The translations under genes and the position numbers were made by a program. A stretch of 64,000 nucleotides of DNA from Nephromyces sp. MM_2019 (lineage: Eukaryota > Apicomplexa > Aconoidasida > Nephromycida). The stretch is taken from NCBI GenBank assembly GCA_015657535.1, contig JADHZB010001308.1, positions 1,838 through 65,837 on the forward strand. The letters are read 5' to 3'. A model generated the notes under the pieces. It was not told the DNA's origin and did no database searches. It worked only from the letters and a program-made list of their open reading frames with translations. Positions 50,979 through 63,636 of the stretch are shown here, one piece after another. Position 1 is the stretch's first letter. Every line of letters begins with the position of its first letter.

Positions 50979-52434
50979 GAAACCGTTGCTACATTTTCAA
51001 TGAAGATTATTGTGCAAGCGCAATCTTTACCAGTCAAAACTACACTTAATTATTGGTCAGACATTCAGGTTATGTAGACACCTGCAGAACATCCTCTAAT
51101 TCCTGATTTAGCAGGATGTTAAGCGATCAATATTTGCCGAGTCGGCATCGCTATCAATGAGATGTTTTATACACGTATATCACGTTTTTCGTAGCACTTA
51201 CAGAGTGCTATATTTTCATGCCCCCCGCGCTGAAGATTAACTTAAAAGTCTGCAGTTTGCCCGTAGAAGCTATATCACTTATTGTGTTCCCAAGTACTGA
51301 TTCGTAAATTTGAATTAACTGATTCTAGGCATAGAAGTGCAGGCATTAAAAAATATTCCTTTAACTTTGGTTCAAGGAAAAAAATTTCGCTCTTATCCCA
51401 TAGATTGATCAAAGGTAGCATGATAGCATGTCAGGGCTGGGTGCATCGTGCAGAACAAATATGCTATGAAATTTATCTCTAAATGTTTCATTTGATATAC
51501 CATATTGAAAAATAATCAATACGCGCCCTACGACTTAGCCTGCTTAAGGGGAGAATAACAAGCATGCAATCACTCCCCATGATGCAGCACCATAGAAACA
51601 AGGGTTTAAAAATAGTAACTTTTAAGATATCTCTTCAAATATTATTCGGTGTTGGCACTTCATAGAAACTATTGATGAGGTTGAGCGGAGAATTGACTCC
51701 ACCGCGCAGATTTTGCTTAAGCCGCTTAAAGGACTACATAAACAATAGTTTATGCCACTATGTACATAGAATGTTCTTATTTGCTAAGTCTTGTGGCAAT
51801 TTCGCATTTTGCAGTGTTAACCGTATGTCTATAGTATCACTAATTAGCAGTCTTTGCGATGTCAAGAAACATGATTCTAGCATGCGTGCATAGTAAGCTA
51901 GGCGGGGTACCAGTTACTGGATGACGCTGGATTCAGGCAAAAAGTATTGTCGGGACTAGTATCCAGATGCTTAAGTTACTCATGGGAGTCTTACGCTTAG
52001 CTCTAGATAGGAAAACTCTCCTGGTTAATGTCGCTGTTGCCTTCGTGGAATTAAGCAGACATGCACCTTCTTGTGGCCTTCCCGTCTGGCGGCTAATGGG
52101 ATAGTTTCCATTCCTTAATAAACGCTTGATGCTCTAGTGCTCTTGACAAGCTGTCTTGGTACATCCTCTGACTCTGGAACCGGTTTATCTTCTGTAGCGG
52201 GCAACGGCATTCAAAGTAGGAATAGCAGGGAAGAAATTTAATTTTCTGTTATTTCGAATAAGAAAGCTAACACGTTAGATCTTTCAGCGGCCGTGCGATA
52301 TTTTCATATTGTCATAATTGTTATAGCGGTTCACACATTTTGATTCCCATCAAAATGTGTGAACCGCTATAACAAGCTGAAGTTCTACTTCGCATTAAAA
52401 CCCCTGAATAAAACTAGATAAAAAGAGTCATAAC
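50979..52434. other. Region between convergent genes
   Basis: This 3'-to-3' region holds a perfect 27-bp hairpin at 52318-52375. A possible minus-strand terminal exon near 52.2-52.1 kb (DKPVPESEDVPRQLVKST and onward) sits after a good TTGCCCGCTACAG acceptor and may belong to the minus-strand gene on the right. Confidence 0.4.
52318..52375. repeat. Perfect 27-bp inverted repeat with 4-nt loop
   Basis: Arms 52318-52344 and 52349-52375 are exact reverse complements around the loop TCCC; the left arm begins TTGTTATAGCGGTTCACACA. A stem this long and perfect is not expected by chance in 64 kb. It could be a short-hairpin RNA source, a cruciform, a fold-back element remnant or an assembly fold-back artefact. 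Confidence 0.97.
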
Positions 52435-55400
52435 TCACAAGCATGGGGCCAGCACTTTTATTCTGTGAAAAAGGAAAACTTCAGGAAATGGGGCTGTGAG
52501 TAAATGGCATAAAAAAACTAACTTGGTAGGCCTACTTTCTATTTTTCTTCCAGCACTGATAACTGTGAAGCTATCTTTACTTGCTTTAAACCGGCTAAAA
52601 TGGGCGTTGCCGAACATTGTTTCATAGCACACAAATTTTCGGCCAGTTTTCACAGTCAGACGAGTTTTCGCCCTCCTCAGGTTTTAAATAAACTTTTAAC
52701 CGCAATCATAAAAGCCTCGGGCTGCCACCACCTTTCATAACACCCAAATGTCTATTCATCTGCCCATTTTGAGGCTAGTGTGCGGGGCGCATGCGGAAAA
52801 CACTACGCATTGACTCCGCGGTTTACGTATCTTTGCGTAAACTTCCAAGATTGCTCAACAGTTTTTTCTGTTTCTAGCTTCTGTGATAACATTTGGGTTA
52901 AATTAGCAAATTCTTCCACGGATCTTGTAGAATCTAACTCTTTTGCAATACTTTTTCTGAAATAAGATTCTTAAGCCACGCAACGGGCTAAGCACCGAGT
53001 GTGAAACTCATAATCCTTGAGCTGCCACTTTTGAAGCGAAGTTTGCTTCCAGCAGAGAAATCGTAAGAGCTACTTTGCGCAGTTTGCGGAGTGGGTTTGA
53101 AAGGCGATCCCTCTAATCGTACAATGAAGGTTATTGTACGAGGACTACTTAAAAACTTGCTGGCGTGGTTCCATTGCCTAGCATATACTATGCATGGTAC
53201 CGTACTACGAGCCGCATAAATGCGTACAAATACTACTGCAATACGTTTCTAAGCATTGCAATAGACTCTCGTGCCTAGTTGGAAGTATTTCACAAGTGGA
53301 AGCTCTGTGTAAATGTGAAAGATAACGACCGGAGCCAAAATTTTCGACTACAAATTACCTCTATAGTATGCTTATGCCTCCTATTCTCATTCCGATAATC
53401 TTTAATCGCCAAAAGCCTCCTGAAAATAAAGCAGCAACCAACAGGAAACCTCAATTTTCCGAAAGACAAATTTCGACAAAGCGGGCGAAAAAAATTGTAA
53501 TGGAGAAAATTCTGCTAATCACACGCCTAATATACTCAAACTTGTTGGGCATAAGCACACCTATAAAGAGGGAAGCTGTGAATAATATACCAGCTGAGGA
53601 AACGTAGGTTCCTACGTACTGCAAAATTAAACGACGCTCAGATGCTCCCAAGAAAAAAGTGTGGGAAATAGGCTACATATATCAGGTTACATCTGAATGG
53701 TACATCTTAAAACATAATATATGAATGCAGATGGCGTATAATCATATACGAACGACTTCTGGTGAGCAAGGAAGCCTGAAGAAGCCAGAGGGTAAAAGTA
53801 TTCATCTCTGCAGCTTACACTGCTTTATGCAACCAATTGTAAATTCAAAATAGCGCGAACTCTTGCTAGATAAATTTTAACCCTATGGAGAGATTTCTTC
53901 TAGAATCCATGCCAAAAAAGCCCAGGGTTAACGCTAAAATAGTCCGGTTATCCTCTGTAAAGTTGCTTTAGAGCAGGGGGGAAAATTCTAAGTCTTACCA
54001 GCAAGAATGGTTAAAATCAATATATGAAAGAGTGCTAAAGACAGAAAATCAATAACTTGGGACCAAAAAAATTTTTTTGGAGAATATTTTTCCACTTTAC
54101 TTGATGAGACCCGCATTTCCTCCTTTTTTATCACTACGCCTTCAAAAACAAAGTGAAGACTTAAATTTCTATCGCTATGGGAGATATCTATTCATGGTGC
54201 AAAGAGCAAGCACATACAAGCTTTAAGCAGAACCCCTAACAAAATCCCACTAAATTCTTGCTTCAGTATGCTAAGAGGCATATTTACGCTTGCCTTGACA
54301 CGTCAGCTTTATATAAATAAGACGCACTCTGTACTCAATTTTAACTGCATATGAAAAAGTCTTCTACTATGAACATACTCAAACTAGTATTGAAGGTATA
54401 CGCAACGAGGAAAACAATAAGAAAACCAAAATTTTAGATATCGAAGGTAACAAAGGTTACCCCCTTTAGTGCGACACCCCAGAAGAGCAGAAAGAGTGGA
54501 AAACATCCGTCTGCATTTGCGATTAGAATCTACTTGTTATCCAAGTTTTAGAGGAGGTGAAAATCGAAGCTAATTGGAAAATATCTGTAGATTCACCGCT
54601 GGAGATTCGATAGTTGCTAATAGCGCTTTAAGCGCCGAAAATTTGAACTGATCAAAACGGTAATTATATGTAACATATTCTGCCCAGTTAACTAGGAATA
54701 AAACGACATTAGCGCAAGCAAACTTTTTCGACTAGAGTAATATTATGTTAAAAGCGAGAAACCACGGCTTATATTGTAAAAAATAAACCATCTAACGGCA
54801 TGAGCTAAAATCACCAAACAGTGAAAAGATAAGAAATAAAAAGTACCAGGGCAAAGAAAAAAGTATATAGTCAAAACATCAAACACAGCTTCAGTATAAC
54901 CTAAAGCAAGAGCATAAAAAGCTACAGGTCAATTAATCCGGTATCTTAGAATAACGTATGAATCAAGAAGAAAAAAAACCTATACCAACTTCTAGAAGCC
55001 AAAGTAGGAGCATTCAAAAATTGTCAAAAGGGAAACAAAGAGCACCGAACAGGGCTTATCCCTCCATCCTTAGCGTGTGCAGAAGGTTAAGCCAACATCA
55101 ACAGGCCAGCTTAAAAGGCGACTTATTATATTTTCAACCCTTCAATGGTGGAAAACAGCAGAGCATCAACTGCTAATGAGCATGGCCAGGCTTAGTCATA
55201 CTATCTAGGACTCAAGCAAATTTTACAAACGGAATTCATCGCATAATTTGCTACCAAAAAATAACAGCGCTTTGCTAACCATACAAGTTAATCTCATCGA
55301 GAAGAATCAAGTAGTAAAATATCAAATTCAGGGGAGCTCACGTGAATTCAAGTTCAGCCATTCCAAAATTTTCATCATAGAAATCGATGCTGTTAACTCT

Positions 55401-58400
55401 GGCATTACTGGAGAGCTTCAAAGTCATCCAACGTCTCATAAACGAGGTCGCGTACACATCGCCCTGCAGCTAGAGGTGGAATCAAAAAGTAAAAGGAGGT
55501 AAGAAAATAGTATAATACTCCAGAAATATACAGAAATGCAAAAACTGGAGCAGGAAAACCCACATGGTAGCTTTAAAATTCTTCTGAAGAACGCTTAACA
55601 TCAAATTTGCGAAATTTAGCTTCACAAAATAAGTCGACTCTGTTAAATTGGAGAGCATCCAATGACCAAATGCTGCAGAGTTAAAAAAACTGTTCCTACA
55701 GCCGCCACAAGTTGCTCATGGTCAGGAGACAGCACGACAAACTAAATCGCTACATTAGCAGCAACAACTCATAAACAGTTTCAAACACTTACAGAGGTAT
55801 GCGCCTATTATAAGCCACAGTAGTACCCACTCGCTCTTTCTCATAAACGAAACAATTCCAGTTTGATGAAAATCGCAGCCTCTGTATTCATCAAGAATTG
55901 TCTTCAGCCAAATAAAAACCGAATAATTTGAAATAAAAATATCGACGTAGTCTATTCCAGCTAATAAAAACCTACAATTTACGAGAATATAAACCAAAAA
56001 ATAGCATCGCGCGCTCACGCGCGAATTCCTCGAAAGATAGTAGCAACTGGAAAAAAAATTTCGTTATGCTATTAATGTTTATTCCGGTATATTTAATAAG
56101 TGTTTGCTCTGTGGTATGCCAACCACCAGCTAATTTTACAGCATGTTTCTCTATTATTAATACAGTTAGCAAGAGCAAAGCCTGCGTTCGCGGCTATTTA
56201 TTACGAAAGATACGCAGTATTACAAAAATAACTATATACTTTTATACTACATTTTAATGCTATTCCTAAACATTAACCAAAGTACTGAGCCTTGAGATTT
56301 CTTCAAAACACTTTTTAGTCTTTTTAGTTCTTTCAAACAATATATTGCCAGGTTTCTCGGCCAAAAATTTTCACAACTTACATGACCTATAGCGAAAGTA
56401 GATCGGCATTTGATCCATCCTACCAAAAATAAATCTTTGGCAGTTAAAAAGAGCTCCCGTTGATATAGTGACCCGCCTCCTGTATTAACATGGGCCCAAA
56501 AGCATGTATATTTTAACTTTTTAAAAATATTAAACAAGGGAGCCATTGGGAGGGGGGAACAGCATGACAGTTCAAAACTCTTTAAGAAATGACATTGCGG
56601 GAAAATCGGTGGGTACAAGTTGCAGATGAATTTGTGACTCTTCAATTCCTTGAAAAAATAGAAACGCGCTGGAGTGGTACAGCATCTAATTTTATTACGC
56701 TTGATGAGCTAAACGTCTAAATTCTTAAGGAATACTTCGCGTCTACAACCGGTATAGACGCCAATAAAGCTTCAAAAACATAAATTACAAAGCATAAGCA
56801 AGCAACTATGTGCGTTAAAATAAACGACAGGTGCAGAAAATTTTATGATTTCAGCAAAAAAATTAATTACCATTATACATGAAGTGAAGAAGTCACCACA
56901 GAATAGAATGTACTTCGGGTAGATTGATCTTATTCACTGAATTAATGCTCAAGAGAATAGGCTAAGCAAAAAATGTATATAAAATGTTTGGAAAAATTAA
57001 AACCATTACACTAACGGAAAGTTGACCAAAGGAAATGCAGTATCAGATAGCTCAGCAAAATACTATCGAAATTACAAGTACGTCTTATTGCCGGTACCCA
57101 ACCAATGAATGATCAAATCACTATTAAAAGCTGCAATTTGTACAAAAATTGAGTTATCATAAGTATAACTCTCATGAGCGTCAACTAGTTTCGCGTTAAA
57201 TGCAACTCTGAAATTTAATTATGAACAAAAAAGTGCAGCCGACAAAATCAAACTATGCCTTAATCTTTTCGTGTTTAAAATACAATTTAAGAACCCTGAA
57301 ATATACGCAATTACAAAACTTAAAGCGTACTCATCTCTCTACCAGTAAAGGTTCCAGTCAAATTAAATCGAAATTTTCCCAGCAAGTTATGCCAATTTTT
57401 TTCATCATATAAGTCAGGTCTAGAGACAATACGGCTAATCACAGGCTGCGCTTTCACCCGGTTGGCTCCACCTAAAGGCTGATGACACCACACAGCACAG
57501 AAAGCCCAGCGCTCAACAAATAAATCACCAAAACGGGTAAATTGTGAAATGGGTCACAATCGAAGGCTAAGGATAAGTTTTTGGGATATCCAATTATGGT
57601 ACATCGCATACATTAAGAGTACCTACGCAAAAAAAAGTTAAAAGGCAGCCCGTATCGCAAAAACCTTAACCATTGTATGAATTGAAATCATATCTTGATT
57701 TTTGGTACAGAAAATCTCCATCGTTCCATAATGGCTTTACCAAAGACACCTTTTTGAACCCTGAAATCTTCTGAATGCGTAGCACTGCATTAATACCCTA
57801 TCTTATCATCAGTATAAGCTCATCGACATCGAATTCCAAAAAAAACATAACAATTACCTCTACGTATATTCATAGAAAATACACTGAAGCCCCATTGTGG
57901 GAGGTTCTAAGCTCAGCATCTTGCCCAAAAAGCAAGCGCCTATAAAGTCCTACTCAACACACCAGTAACCACCACTAAGTGCGATAAAAATTCGTTTCAA
58001 CCGGCCGCTCCAAGCCAAATTCGTCGTAAATTGAAATAGTTTCACTATAGCTAGCATTTAATTTCCTTGAAAGCCTATAAAATTTACTATACCGGTTAAT
58101 TTTTACATCTATCGGATTAAGGCGCACAAAATGCGGGTATTTTACAGCCAAATGGGGGATGGAATGCTGATAAAATTGCTCAAAAACAGCCATATTCGAA
58201 AAAAGATGCACGGATTGCATACTTCAATCTACGCCTACCGTGCCGCTGCCTTGCGATACGGAGAATATTACAATACATCGGAAGCTAAATCCAAAAGAAA
58301 AACAAGCTGCAAATGAGCATGGCCACTCAAATTCACCACATTAGCAGCTTTGCCATAAGCACTATTAGATGTGGGAACCCATGAAAGTGAGGTCCGTCAA

Positions 58401-58710
58401 CATCCCTTGAATAACTCGTATTTAGTCCCAGTTAATTACGAAGCCTTCAAATTGAGCTATACATGCAAAGACTTTATACCTTAGGCCTATATATAATATC
58501 ATATAGAGAAGACTTGTTGTATGTCTGTGGGATTCCTTTCTTTAATACTGGTATATCCGGGGGGAAAGCAATAAGGTTCCCTCCTCCGGCTCCTCCAGCG
58601 TATCCTGCAGGGCGAAGTAATGGGTTCCTCCTCGGTACTATTGTCAGTTCATTATATCGTCGAACCTTCGCCGAACGAGGGGTAGGAATTCCTCTCGGAT
58701 TGGGGGCCAT
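52435..58710 (-). CDS. Unknown multi-exon membrane protein, minus strand (partial model)
   Basis: Exons on the minus strand: 58710-58480 (start ATG; basic, Pro/Gly-rich; ends SLYDIIYRPK; donor GTATAA), 58284-58239 (LPMYCNILRIARQRH), 57471-57343 (GANRVKAQPVISRIVSRPDL and onward), 56479-56382 (GGSLYQRELFLTAKDLFLVG, donor GTAAGT), 56028-55983 (EFARERAMLFFGLYS), 55960-55793 (GIDYVDIFISNYSVFIWLKT and a hydrophobic end), possibly 55672-55567, 55469-55342 (LQGDVYATSFMRRWMTLKLS, donor GTGAGC), 53618-53536 (YVGTYVSSAGILFTASLFIG), 53419-53359 (RLLAIKDYRNENRRHKHTIE), about 52672-52581 (VKTGRKFVCYETMFGNAHFS) and 52493-52435 (PFPEVFLFHRIKVLAPC). Phases agree for most neighbours; some exons are missing. 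I do not recognise the family. The 5' leader is Arg/Pro-rich with few acidic residues, which would suit an organelle presequence. The true 3' end may lie lower, near 52.1 kb. Confidence 0.5.
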
Positions 58711-58729
58711 CTAAAAAAACAAGACTATA

Positions 58730-61727
58730 ATGAAAAAGCTAAACCAAGAAAGGCCAATATTGGAAAACCGCAAATTATCGCACTCGCCTCAAAATCGCGT
58801 TACGATAATTGATTTTTCGTGATACTGCTCCACGTATCTTTAGATACCCTCGTTTTTTCTGAAAACTTTTTTTTATTTTCACCTACTAGCATTGACAACG
58901 AAGTAACTGAAAAAGATTGCATTGTCTTCGCCGAAGATAGCACAGTTCCCAAGCAATGTGAATGAGATATCTAAGGAGCATTTCAAGGAGTCGTGGAATC
59001 CGAAATGTGCATATATGTATTCATGTAGTAGAGCCAAACCCGCCATCATCTACTTTTGTCCTCAAAATGGCTTCTTGAAGAATAGAGTAGCAGACACTGC
59101 AATTTAATCTATTACATGCTTCACGCTTGGGCTCCCGCATTCTCGATCAACTCAAAGAAACACCAGTCCCCTATACTGAAGGTGAAGATATTTCCTAAGT
59201 AGCATACTTTGTTGGCGGTATTATTTCTGTAGATGTGCGTGTGCTGGAAAAAGATGGCAAGCTTGTGAGACTCATCGGTCTAAGATGGAAAATTTACACT
59301 AAATTGATGCTAATAGCGAACGATGTTTATTCGCCCTACCCTAACCCGGTAAGGTGGCACGAAAGCCTAAGCGGATGGAAACTATTCAGAATATGTTTGG
59401 GCCCTGCGTTATGCACAATCGGATACTAGTTCGTAATGCGATTTTTCTTTCCTCAGTGATCGCGCTGGTTAGAAGCACAATTGTTTGCAGCGAATAATTA
59501 TGCTTGCGGCGAGTTTCTATCATGTTTGACTATACCAACCAAGATCCCCCCTACGCAACCGAATGCACTATGCGATATCATGGAGATAATTGCTCTGCCC
59601 ATAACAAAATTACCGGTGGACGTTTAACAACCTATTGGCCGCACTTTTATGAGTAACAGAGCTTCTAGATCCAACGAGCACCTTAACTTCGATGGCTGAC
59701 GACTTGCCAAAGGCTAAGTAATGAGTTTTCGTTGTGGAACCAATGGCAAGCATTAATTTATTAACTGAAATGATGCATTATTTTCTTTTGGTAAAAAAAG
59801 TTGCTAAACGACTCGTATGATATTGTATCACAGAAAAGCTATAATCCATCGAATTTCTGCATATTGCATGTAGTAAACACGAATAAGTTTATATCCAGAG
59901 GTTTTGTCAAGCGTGGTATCGTGCGTAGAACATAAACTACTATGAAGCAATTCAAATAGAAAAAATTCGTGCATTCAGTATAAAGGATAACGTGCTATAT
60001 ATAATTTTAATTAAAAATTATGTATGAATAGCTGAACTTCAGGAAAGCGATATTTCTCCTCTATGTACTCATATGTTTTTAAGCTAGTTTCAAATTTGTT
60101 GGCGGCCGCATTTTAAGCGTTATGACTGCTTACTTTTGCAGTTATACCGATTGTAATACTTGAGAATTTCGGCACATTTTCTTTGCATTAAAGTTCAGCG
60201 TGGCTATAATTATCGATGTGCCATAGCAATAATCATAATAGCTTCAATATAGGGTCTGTTATGTGTCTCAATAGAACGAAATATACGATGGTGTTTAAGT
60301 AGCAAGCGATTACGTCAGAAAAATAAAATATCGGACGAAGATATTTTCACTAAGGAAAACTTAATTATCATGTACACGGCCTCCAATTGGTTGCTTCTAA
60401 AGCGCTGGTTTATCTAACTCCTATAAAGCCGAAAGGTGTTTATGTTGCTTAAAGAGAAACTCTTTCCTTCATTGTGTATTAAGACTGTGAGCCGCTTATC
60501 TCCAAAATTTAAAGGCATTGTGAGCTTGTCTATCTTAAAATTTTGTACTAATGACATATACCATGTGCACCAATACAGTTTGCTCATTATGCTCTAACCT
60601 AGAAAGTAAAAAAAGATCACACGTTGAATCTGTTGAAAGGCTTTATCTTTGATTTTGGTAAAATCTTCGGTTTGAAATAGCATCAAGCTCATAAAGGCGA
60701 TAACAAGAAGTAAATTTCTTTTAGAAAATTACCTATATTACTGCGTAATTACATTTGGAAAAAAAAATTTAAGCCTCTAAATTGACGCCTTTTCTATATA
60801 CAGGTACGGAATCAAATCGCATTATTTTATGCTCTCATTTCATTCTTTGCACAAGCTTTCAAGGATTAGGATATTTTCCAGTAATACAATGCTAGTGGGA
60901 CATATAGTTAGATATTATGGATATTCTGTTTTTTTATTAGTTAACAGTTACAATTTTATAATTCAAGTGTTTACAGGTAGCACAGGGTACAAACTGGAAT
61001 ATTCGAAGTGTTTGCTCATATAAATTAAATCAAATAAAATAAGCAAAATCCTTTTTTCTGCGTGTATAGTTTGCAGAATCATTCTAGTGAATGACTGGGC
61101 AGGTTGCGCTCTGAATAACGTGGATCATACTCCACAATTGTTTACACCCACTTTAGTTGCTGAATTTTCATGGGGTATAAGCAGCCTCTAAAATGAACAC
61201 GGTTGCATAGAATCATAAAGACAACGGGCAAACTGTCGACAGTTTTAACTTATTTGAAATGGAACAATTAGCAGCCGCTGGCATGCTAGGCTTAGTTTTG
61301 AGTTGATCATAGACTAAATTATACCCGATGTGTCCCACTAGTGGAATAACAGGTAATTAGTACATGAAAATGACTATGACGAGCTGCTAAATTCCATTTA
61401 ACAAAATTATGTTATATGATATCCAGTTTACTCCTGCGTCATTGCGTTTAACGTCATATTTTGTAGAGTTAACAGCTTTTGATGAATGGCTCAGGACAGA
61501 CTTTTTGTTTGAGAACAAAAAAATGAGCTGACCCACAGTAAAAAAAGTTGGACTAATAAGCCACATAAAATTGAGAGCTTCCGCAAGTGTATCTTATAAT
61601 GCCATAGTTCTTATCTTCTTAGAGGGTAAAATAATGTGGTATGAGATACATCTCGTCACACTGCTCGTCTTTTCCTATATTTTCGCAGTTGAAGCAGCTT
61701 AGCGAAGATAGCGAATGCATCGCATAG
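58730..61727 (+). CDS. Candidate small plus-strand gene, unknown
   Basis: A chain of phase-matched exons: 58730-58818 (ATG; MKKLNQERPILENRKLSHSP and onward; donor GTGATA), 58890-58957 (after TTTTCACCTACTAG; IDNEVTEKDCIVFAEDSTVP), 59233-59264 (after ATTTCTGTAG; VRVLEKDGKL; donor GTGAGA) and a possible terminal exon 61689-61727 (after TATTTTCGCAG; LKQLSEDSECIA, stop TAG). The product would be about 75 residues, charged and soluble. Exons 2 and 3 have the best splice signals. More exons may lie between 59.3 and 61.7 kb. I do not recognise the protein. The start lies only 19 bp from the divergent start at 58710. Confidence 0.35.
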
Positions 61728-63000
61728 AAGTAGCTACCGTCAAACTGCAAGCTGGTCGGAAGCATCGCTAATAGCGGTATAAGGCTGTACGCGTAGTGAG
61801 CGCTTCCCCATAAACTTATCCAGCATCAGATACATATATTCTCTTTCACTTTTCCCAAGGTATTCAAGCATTCATTCAACTAACTTAGGGCACAATATAC
61901 TAGCTTTCCTACGAAGCAATAAGATAGTAGGTGCTAGGTTCTCGGAAATTCTCAGGCGAATGCATTTGCGTAGATATATAATGCAAAGCTTAAAAATGGT
62001 ACCAAGAAGAAAAAATTCAATAGATGCCCCTATCAAATGCATTAATACTTTGAGCTACTTCCACGAAATATATTGGCGGGGAATAGAAGAATTCCCAAAG
62101 AATATTAATCAATGAGCAACAGCCTGTCCAACCATTAACTCATAAAAAAATACGAACCGCTTCTTTGGGAAGCCACTAAGGCTTACAATAGCTATACAGG
62201 CCCAAATAGGAAACAAAAGAAAGAAAAAGCATTTCTAGTTGCACTGGAAATCCGTCTCCACCTGAGAATATCCAAAACTTTAGCTTTTCTTCCAAAAATA
62301 TTTTAGGGAGGCTATAAATATAAACTATAAAGCGTTAAATATCTAAAAGTTTTTCCTGAGCTACAATGACAAGAAAATGGTTGCTTCAATATTCAAAGGT
62401 GCTCATAGGATCAAAAATTATCGAAATAAAAGCTTGGTATACGACTCTTAACTCAAAACTGCCCTACTGAGCCTTAAAACGTACGTTATATGCTATGGTG
62501 CTATAATAACGAAAGCGGCCTTACAGGGATAACGGCTTTACTGTGTGGCAAAATAGCAAGTAAATAAATGACGAATACAAAATAAGCTGAACTCTGTCAA
62601 TTTTAGCAACAACAAAAAGTACTTTCTAGAGCAAATTAAGAAAAAATCGTGCATTACTTTAAGGATCCTCATCATACATCAACTTATATGCTATCAACTG
62701 CAGCTAATGGGAAAAAGTTCATGCCGTCTAAGAAGTTCTTAAGTCAAGATGATAACAAATTGAAGTACAGAACTATCAAAAACCTTCGACCATTGTTTCC
62801 TGAAGAATCGATTGGCTTCTGCCTCCAAATCTGGAGGGCTAACCCGAACTGACATATGGTACGAGCTGTGCCCAGTGAGAATGGCTACATTTCGAGGTAC
62901 AGGCGTCAAGAACTTCTGGCAAGAGCAACAAATTAGGTAGACAAGTGTCTTCCGCTTGACGTATCAATCATTTCATGGGATAGAAGCATCTTAAGCACTT
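59265..63000. other. Mostly unassigned sequence
   Basis: Apart from the possible terminal exon near 61.7 kb, only short ORFs occur. A 67-codon frame at 62649-62852 without ATG has protein-like composition but no clear splice sites. Confidence 0.35.
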
Positions 63001-63023
63001 ATACACCTCGTAAAGGAGCAAGC

Positions 63024-63636
63024 TTGCAGTCACTGCTTTACATTTTATGGTTGTATATCTTGAATCCTCTAGGTTTTTCTGAATTCATGTTCCGAGTTGC
63101 CACATGTGCAACGAACTGCTCAGCAGTGAACACGCGTACAAGGCGCCTCATGCCTTACCATGCGTTGGGTGCCGGTGCACAACTCGAACTCAGTTGTACT
63201 CAATGAATTGCCGACGTACTCCAATGTAGCAAGGTTAACATGAGAATAAGACGCATATAGGAATCGGGGAACGTTGCTATCGAGCTGCCCTCAGCCGACG
63301 GTACTCCGCGATGCTAGAGCTAGCATCGTACCACGCGATAGCTCAAGAGGTAACGGAGCCAAAGTTCTTGCGAGGCTGCCGGGCTGGGCTTTTCAGATGA
63401 AATGCCGCCACCCCCCACAGATTACGCCGCCGGGGTATACGTTCATCGCTCCGAATACTCAATTAATGGTAACTGCAGAGAAGACTGCCACGGTGACTCA
63501 AAAGAAGTCAGCCTCCTGCCACAAGTATATCTTGCAAATTGAAGCTGTCCACATTGGAAAGGTTGGTCTTCATGGGAAGGTTGTTCTTTTAAAGAAGGTC
63601 GCGGGTTCGTTGAAGATGGTGTGGATGCTTTCTTAG
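63024..63636 (+). other. GC-richer coding-like patch, gene not resolved
   Basis: Two overlapping signals occur. One frame near 63087-63206 starts MFRVATCATNCSAVNTRTRR, like a mitochondrial presequence. From about 63380, after a GGGCTTTTCAG acceptor, two frames are open, one giving PPPPTDYAAGVYVHRSEYSI and the other PPQITPPGYTFIAPNTQLMV. A short intron of about 47 nt (GTAACG...TTTTCAG) between them is plausible. I cannot choose the frame. The gene probably runs towards or past the window end. Confidence 0.3.
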
